This document shows, in pieces, positions 6,849 to 9,861 of a DNA stretch of 9,861 nt; positions within the stretch are counted from its first letter, which is position 1; every line of letters begins with the position of its first letter. Both the position numbers and the translations under genes were made by a program. Location of the stretch: NCBI GenBank assembly GCA_020629335.1, contig JAHDDN010000185.1, positions 1 to 9,861 of the forward strand, read 5' to 3'. Source of the DNA: Chitinophagales bacterium. Its GTDB lineage: Bacteria > Bacteroidota > Bacteroidia > Chitinophagales > UBA2359. Below the pieces are notes generated by a model. That model saw nothing but the letters and a program-made list of their open reading frames with translations, was not told the origin of the DNA and did no database searches.

Positions 6849-6955
6849 ATTCCTTATTAGCTATTAGCGAACAAATAAGAAGTGTTATATACTTGATAAC
6901 TGCAAAAAAAGATGATCCTTACAGGACAGGTTTTCAGATTCACATGAGTTCAATT
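6849..6955. other. 107-bp AT-rich gap between two minus-strand orphan genes
   Basis: I see no terminator and no clear TAnnTTTG promoter element on the minus strand. The gap is long enough to hold a promoter for the downstream gene, or to be the eroded 5' end of that gene. Confidence 0.3.
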
Positions 6956-7456
6956 TCAAAAGCATACGATTAAATCAAACTTAGATTTTTGTGATAAAAA
7001 ATCGATAAACACTTCTCTTTCCACAGAAAGTGTATTAAATTTTACATGAATCGTTATTACTCCTTTTTGGGCTAGTGGTTTATCATCTGCACCAAACATT
7101 GCTTTTAAGTTTAAAAGTAAAATTAGCCATGTTTTAAAAAAGAAATTTACTCCTTTAAATAAATCATGACGATTCTTTAAGGCTATTTTAATTTCAAGAA
7201 ATTTTAGCTCATTTAATTTTCCTCCTTTATAATCCTTCCATTCATTATTTACTTTTTCTACTGCTGGAGTTAAAGAGCAAAAATCAATGTCTTCCCAATG
7301 TATACTCACTTCTTTTAATGCAAAAAGAGTCTTTATAGTTATTCTATCATGCTTATAAAATACTCTTCCGTAATTTATTCTATGACTTATTTCGGTCTGT
7401 TTGTGAGATTTCCCATCCTTTAACATATTTTCTTTTTTAGCTGTTTGCAAGGTCAT
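6956..7456 (-). CDS. Hypothetical protein, no recognised family
   Basis: The protein is 166 residues. The N-terminal 28 are polar and basic. Next come alternating beta-like stretches (GRVFYKHDRITIKTLF, EVSIHWEDIDFCSL), a basic loop, and a hydrophobic run FFFKTWLILLLNLKAMF (105-121) that could be a membrane or amphipathic helix. It closes with a beta-rich C-terminus (GVITIHVKFNTLSVEREVFI). The opening strands faintly recall PH-like folds that begin with a W-x-D/E-I turn, but I would not assign one. The gene starts 16 bp after the SUKH-like gene ends, and the AGAGGGG upstream supports this ATG and translation from a shared transcript. Its role is unknown, although the tight coupling suggests one linked to the SUKH/TPR protein. 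Confidence 0.65.
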   Translation of the reverse strand: MTLQTAKKENMLKDGKSHKQTEISHRINYGRVFYKHDRITIKTLFALKEVSIHWEDIDFCSLTPAVEKVNNEWKDYKGGKLNELKFLEIKIALKNRHDLFKGVNFFFKTWLILLLNLKAMFGADDKPLAQKGVITIHVKFNTLSVEREVFIDFLSQKSKFDLIVCF

Positions 7457-7459
7457 TTA

Positions 7460-7466
7460 CCCCTCT
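7460..7466 (-). promoter_or_regulatory. Shine-Dalgarno-like AGAGGGG deciding the start at 7456
   Basis: On the minus strand AGAGGGG precedes the ATG at 7456 by three bases (five from the GAGG core). Good Shine-Dalgarno sequences are scarce elsewhere in this window, so this one supports the first ATG of the frame over the in-frame ATG ten codons later. It also supports translation from a transcript shared with the gene at 7473-8303. Confidence 0.5.
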
Positions 7467-7472
7467 ACTTTA

Positions 7473-8303
7473 TTAGCCATAGTATATTCTATCGTGTAAA
7501 TATTTTTTTGCATAATCTGCAAATTCTAATTCCCACTCTTGGAGATTGAATTGAAATTTTGATTTAATCTCTTTGCTTTGAAACATCATTGTGTAGCCAT
7601 AATTCTGCATTAATTTTAGTGCTGACTCATATTCCCCTAAGTCATGATATTGTTTGATAATTTCCTTTAACACATCAAAATTAAAATTCAGGCCATTTTG
7701 CCAACTGTTTTCAAACTTAAGCTGATTAAATAAATTAATGATTGGGTCATTTGTTTTGTTCAATTTTGGAATTACTTCATTCATGAAGCTTATAGCTTTA
7801 GTAAGGGGGCTACCAAAAATCCAACTTGATTTCAATATTTCTGGAAACTTTTGAGTTAAACTTTCAATATTTCCTATTTTCCAATATTGCAAATTTAACA
7901 AGTACCAGCTATCAGCGAATTCTCCAAATAAGTTATTTGAATTCTCTAAACACTTTATTGCTTCTTCATGTTTTTTTCTTCTATTTAATAATTTAGCTCG
8001 ATTAAAATTGCCAAAGAAAAACTCTCCTTCTACTAAAAATTGATCTTCCTCTTTCTGTTTTTTTTTATGCCACTGAATGAATGAGTCCAAACTGGGAAAA
8101 GAGGGTTCTAGCTTGCCTTCATCTGGGTCAAAACTACAAATAATGGGTTCTCTATCTTCCTTGCCTATTTCCCAATATAGCCCATAACTGAAAATTGAAT
8201 TATCGGATGCCTCATCAAAATAAATAAATCCTAAAGGAGGAAATGGCCCTTTTGTTTGGATTTCACTAATTGTTATTTGATCTATTAATTTTGGAATTTT
8301 CAT
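7473..8303 (-). CDS. SUKH-like (SMI1/KNR4) N-terminus plus TPR-like helices, possible immunity protein
   Basis: The protein is 276 residues, soluble, with no signal peptide. Residues ~22-80 (FPPLGFIYFDEASDNSIFSY, a YGLYWE turn, PIICSFDPDEG, then EPSFPSLDSFIQW) have the feel of a SUKH/SMI1-KNR4 core: an aromatic-rich F-x-D-x-G/S-D segment, a glycine-tyrosine turn, then a P-S-F-x-x-F/I helix. SUKH proteins often neutralise polymorphic toxins. From ~93 on it is helical with two TPR-like stretches: NFNRAKLLNRRKKHEEAIKC (99-118) and a second around 216-233 (YHDLGEYESALKLM). The assignment is by pattern only and moderate. It is the first gene of the minus-strand block, with a candidate promoter at 8367-8374 and the next gene 16 bp downstream. 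No toxin gene is visible, so the immunity role is inferred. A general scaffold or peptide-binding function is an alternative. Confidence 0.75.
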   Translation of the reverse strand: MKIPKLIDQITISEIQTKGPFPPLGFIYFDEASDNSIFSYGLYWEIGKEDREPIICSFDPDEGKLEPSFPSLDSFIQWHKKKQKEEDQFLVEGEFFFGNFNRAKLLNRRKKHEEAIKCLENSNNLFGEFADSWYLLNLQYWKIGNIESLTQKFPEILKSSWIFGSPLTKAISFMNEVIPKLNKTNDPIINLFNQLKFENSWQNGLNFNFDVLKEIIKQYHDLGEYESALKLMQNYGYTMMFQSKEIKSKFQFNLQEWELEFADYAKKYLHDRIYYG

Positions 8304-8366
8304 TTGAGCAGATTATAATGAGACTCATTAAATACACTATTTTCGTATCTTTTAGTGCTTAGAATC

Positions 8367-8374
8367 AAATATAG
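8367..8374 (-). promoter_or_regulatory. Candidate Bacteroidota -7 promoter element for the minus-strand block
   Basis: The minus strand reads TATATTTG, an exact match to the TAnnTTTG -7 consensus of Bacteroidota sigma-70-type promoters. It lies 63 nt upstream of the ATG at 8303, a usual leader length. I do not see a clear TTG at the -33 spacing, so confidence is limited. The sequence is AT-rich and chance matches occur. Confidence 0.4.
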
Positions 8375-8453
8375 TAAATATTACTTAATTAAATGTTATA
8401 AACATGTAAAATTTCAATTTAAAAACCATTGCAAAATTAATCGCATTGGTGCA

Positions 8454-8671
8454 GGCTTAGGGATGGAAGTGGTATGCAGCGTGATGAAGCGGCTTAGGGC
8501 GCTTAGTGATGCGATGGCTTGCCCGAAGGGAAGACAAGCAGCACTTAGCAGACTTGCCGCTGAATAGCTGCATGAGAACGGACAGCCCGACCCTTTCTAA
8601 TTTTTCATTCGAGGGCGCACACATAGGAACGCCCCTATAGGTCGAATGAAAAATTAGAAAGGGGAAGCCCC
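8454..8671 (+). repeat. Full copy C of the ~220-nt structured repeat (putative RNA or MITE)
   Basis: This aligns with 404-625 throughout. It has the same helices: closing stem GGCTT (8454-8458) with AAGCC (8665-8669); hairpin 8518-8533 (CTT-g-CCC GAA GGG-AAG); stem CTTAGCAG (8544-8551) with CTGCaTGAG (8568-8576); and a perfect 22-bp terminal stem, 8591-8612 with 8642-8663. Relative to copy B, paired positions change together: G-C becomes T-A in the small hairpin, G-C becomes A-T in the bulged stem, and several pairs change in the terminal stem. Unpaired blocks such as GAACGGACAGCCCGA and CACACATAGG are unchanged. The element sits between the divergent genes at 7473-8303 and 8888-9643. The short reading frame across it (8355-8567) is repeat-derived and I do not call it. 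Structured RNA or non-autonomous mobile element; family unknown. Confidence 0.85.
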
Positions 8672-8887
8672 AAATTTAGAGAATTCGTATATTAGTTGAA
8701 TAGTTAATTAGGGGCATTTTTTTACTGAGAAACGATAAATAACAGGCGATCTCTTGTGATTGCCCTTTTCCTGATAAATGAGTACACCAATTAACTAATA
8801 TTTCATTCAAGTAAATGCTAATTAAACTAAAATTAGAAGGGTTTATCATAGTTTATGGATTTTTTTTAGGATTTTTACAGAAATTTA
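8672..8887. other. AT-rich leader between repeat C and the MORN_2 gene
   Basis: There is no gene here. It holds a terminator-like hairpin (8745-8769) and an inverted repeat with arms ATATTAGTT (8689-8697) and AACTAATAT (8793-8801) around it. The promoter of the gene at 8888 should lie here, but I cannot name one with confidence. TAGTTTAT at 8849-8856 is only a partial match to the -7 consensus. Confidence 0.4.
8745..8769 (+). terminator. Possible intrinsic terminator downstream of repeat C
   Basis: GGCGATC (8745-8751) pairs with GATTGCC (8758-8764) around a 6-nt loop, with one G-T pair, and is followed by CTTTT. This would end a plus-strand transcript that includes repeat C, about 75 nt after the element, and would insulate the downstream gene. 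The T-run is short, hence the modest confidence. Confidence 0.4.
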
Positions 8888-9643
8888 ATGAATATGAATT
8901 TTAGATACCTATCTATACTGGGATTATTCTTGCTTTTTAGTGGTACATTATTGCAGGCGCAATTGAGTTATTCTGATTTAGCAAGAATTGAATTTGAAAG
9001 CGAACCTTTTGTGAATGAGATTCGAGAGAAGCATTATAAGGGGCAAGTGCCGAATGAGCATATTGTGCGAGTGATGGTTTATTATGATAATGATCATAAG
9101 CTTAAAAAGTCTATGGGTTATATGGTGAATGGCTATAAAGATGGCCCCTGGCTTACTTGGCATAAAAATGGAAAAAAGGAAAGTGAGGGGATTTATAAGG
9201 ATGAAGTGATGACAGGCCAATGGAAGTATTGGTATGAGAATGGAAATTTGCGGAAGGAAACGCAGTATTTAGCGGGAGAAAAAAATGGTATTTGGCGTTT
9301 GTTTCATGAAGATACTAAGCGAGTCCGAGAGCAGGTTATTTATAATAAAGGCCAAAGGGAGGGGAAGTATAATATGTGGTATCCTGATGGGAAGCCTCAT
9401 GCGGAAGGCTATTATATGTTAGGGCTTAAAGAGGGTATGTGGAAAGAATTTCACCCGAATGGTGAAGTGAGTATTGAGGCTTTATTTAAGAAAGGCTTGG
9501 CAGATGGAAAGACGGTTAATTATGATCAGTTTGGCAATAAGACGAGAGAGGCTACCTTTATTAAAGGAGAAATTAAGAGTGGGACGCAACAAATAAAGAT
9601 TGTTCCTAAGAGTGAGTTGCTTGAGGAAGAAAATAATAAGTAA
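8888..9643 (+). CDS. Secreted MORN_2-repeat (YwqK-like) protein
   Basis: The protein is 251 residues. A signal peptide spans ~1-24 (hydrophobic RYLSILGLFLLFSGTLL, then QAQ). Positions 8888 and 8894 are both possible ATG starts, and neither has a clear Shine-Dalgarno. From ~75 to 215 there are about six copies of the ~23-residue MORN_2 pattern, G-x-W/Y-x-x-(W/F/Y)-x-x-x-G-x-x-x-x-E/R: NGYKDGPWLTWHKNGKKESE, then TGQWKYWYENGN, KNGIWRLFHED, REGKYNMWYPDGKPHAEGYY and KEGMWKEFHPNGEVSIEALF. Databases label such proteins 'YwqK family antitoxin', but in Bacteroidota they are abundant, exported and rarely paired with a toxin, so I do not infer a toxin-antitoxin role. The C-terminus is charged and EEENNK-rich. 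The gene stands alone on the plus strand and converges on the partial gene at 9704. Confidence 0.9.
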   Translation: MNMNFRYLSILGLFLLFSGTLLQAQLSYSDLARIEFESEPFVNEIREKHYKGQVPNEHIVRVMVYYDNDHKLKKSMGYMVNGYKDGPWLTWHKNGKKESEGIYKDEVMTGQWKYWYENGNLRKETQYLAGEKNGIWRLFHEDTKRVREQVIYNKGQREGKYNMWYPDGKPHAEGYYMLGLKEGMWKEFHPNGEVSIEALFKKGLADGKTVNYDQFGNKTREATFIKGEIKSGTQQIKIVPKSELLEEENNK

Positions 9644-9646
9644 AAA

Positions 9647-9676
9647 AAAGGGCATTGGAATTATCCGATGCCCTTT
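9647..9676. terminator. Bidirectional hairpin terminator between convergent genes
   Basis: The 13-bp stem 9647-9659 with 9664-9676 (AAAGGGCATtGGA, loop ATTA, TCCgATGCCCTTT; one T-G pair) sits four bases after the stop of the plus-strand gene and 27 bp from the stop of the minus-strand gene. It is flanked by A-runs on the left and T-rich sequence on the right, so it can act in both directions. Confidence 0.85.
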
Positions 9677-9703
9677 CTATTTGAATAATGTGTGCTAATT
9701 TAT

Positions 9704-9861
9704 TTACTCAGGTAATTGCTCTGTAATAATGAAGTTTAAATCACTACTTGAATTTCCTGGGTGCGTTAGAATATTAAAGAAGATTACGTTTGGATCATTT
9801 GCTCCGCCTTGGAATACGGCTTTACAGTTCATGTCTAAATCGCCATCTACATAATCTTGAT
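9704..9861 (-). CDS. C-terminal end of a secreted protein with a calcium-binding-like motif (partial)
   Basis: Only the last 52 codons are in the window; the 5' part lies beyond 9861. The frame reads QDYVDGDLDMNCKAVFQGG, continues NDPNVIFFNILTHPGNSSSD and ends LNFIITEQLPE. D-x-x-D-G-D-x-D followed by a short strand and Q/G-x-x-N-D-P/R-x-I matches a C-terminal module I know from large Bacteroidota secreted proteins, which usually read DxNxDGxVKYxGxxNDRxPIL and end near EQLP. Calcium binding is likely by motif. The catalytic or adhesive part of the protein is not visible. Confidence 0.8.
   Translation of the reverse strand, partial: QDYVDGDLDMNCKAVFQGGANDPNVIFFNILTHPGNSSSDLNFIITEQLPE

Noticed and set aside
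8355..8567. A 70-codon plus-strand reading frame ending inside repeat C
   Set aside because: Half of it is repeat sequence, whose paired positions change to preserve structure rather than codons. The frame ends arbitrarily between two helices.
8888..9643. Antitoxin of a toxin-antitoxin pair (YwqK label)
   Set aside because: The protein is exported by its signal peptide and stands alone with no adjacent toxin-sized gene. MORN_2 proteins of this type are common exported proteins in Bacteroidota.
1..9861. tRNA, rRNA or tmRNA genes and riboswitches of known classes
   Set aside because: I scanned both strands by eye for T-arm GGTTCRA-type signals and the common riboswitch cores and found none that fold convincingly.

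Overview
The window looks like an accessory stretch of a Bacteroidota chromosome, probably a gliding or marine Cytophagales/Flavobacteriia-type bacterium. The evidence is a very large secreted protein with SprB-type repeats and a type IX secretion (T9SS) C-terminal sorting domain, several Sec signal peptides and lipoproteins, AT-rich DNA with almost no Shine-Dalgarno sequences, one TAnnTTTG-type -7 promoter element, and a MORN_2/YwqK-type protein. The genus cannot be fixed from the sequence.

Layout: (i) 1-742 has no credible gene and is made of dispersed repeats: a truncated minus-strand copy (A) of a structured element, a palindrome, a common Bacteroidota intergenic motif, a full plus-strand copy (B, 404-625), and a pair of degenerate direct repeats. 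(ii) 743-5494 (minus) is a probable two-gene unit: a secreted histidine-phosphatase-superfamily protein followed by a 1390-residue T9SS cargo that carries a phosphohistidine-like segment and a PEP synthase/PPDK-type ATP-binding domain. (iii) 5542-5685 (minus) is a decayed C-terminal scrap of a tyrosine recombinase. (iv) 5696-8303 (minus) holds four small, AT-rich genes. They are mostly unrecognised: a lipoprotein with a TonB-C-like tail, two orphans, and a SUKH-like/TPR-like protein that may be an immunity protein. (v) 8454-8671 is a second full copy (C) of the structured element. (vi) 8888-9643 (plus) is a secreted MORN_2-repeat protein. It converges on the C-terminal end of another secreted protein (9704-9861, minus) across a shared hairpin terminator.

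The most notable feature is the ~220-nt element. B and C can be folded into the same multi-helix architecture: a closing GGCTT/AAGCC stem, a small CCC-GAA-GGG hairpin, an 8-bp stem with one bulged A, and a 22-24-bp terminal hairpin. They differ by base changes that keep three of those helices paired, which argues for selection on structure (an RNA, or single-stranded DNA of a mobile element) rather than on protein. A third copy begins at the window edge. I do not recognise the family. The short reading frames that cross these copies are artefacts of the repeat.

Functional coherence is limited. The phosphatase and the dikinase-like cargo both act outside the cytoplasm and may share phosphorylated substrates. 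The four-gene AT-rich block together with the recombinase remnant reads as horizontally acquired, possibly immunity-type, accessory DNA.
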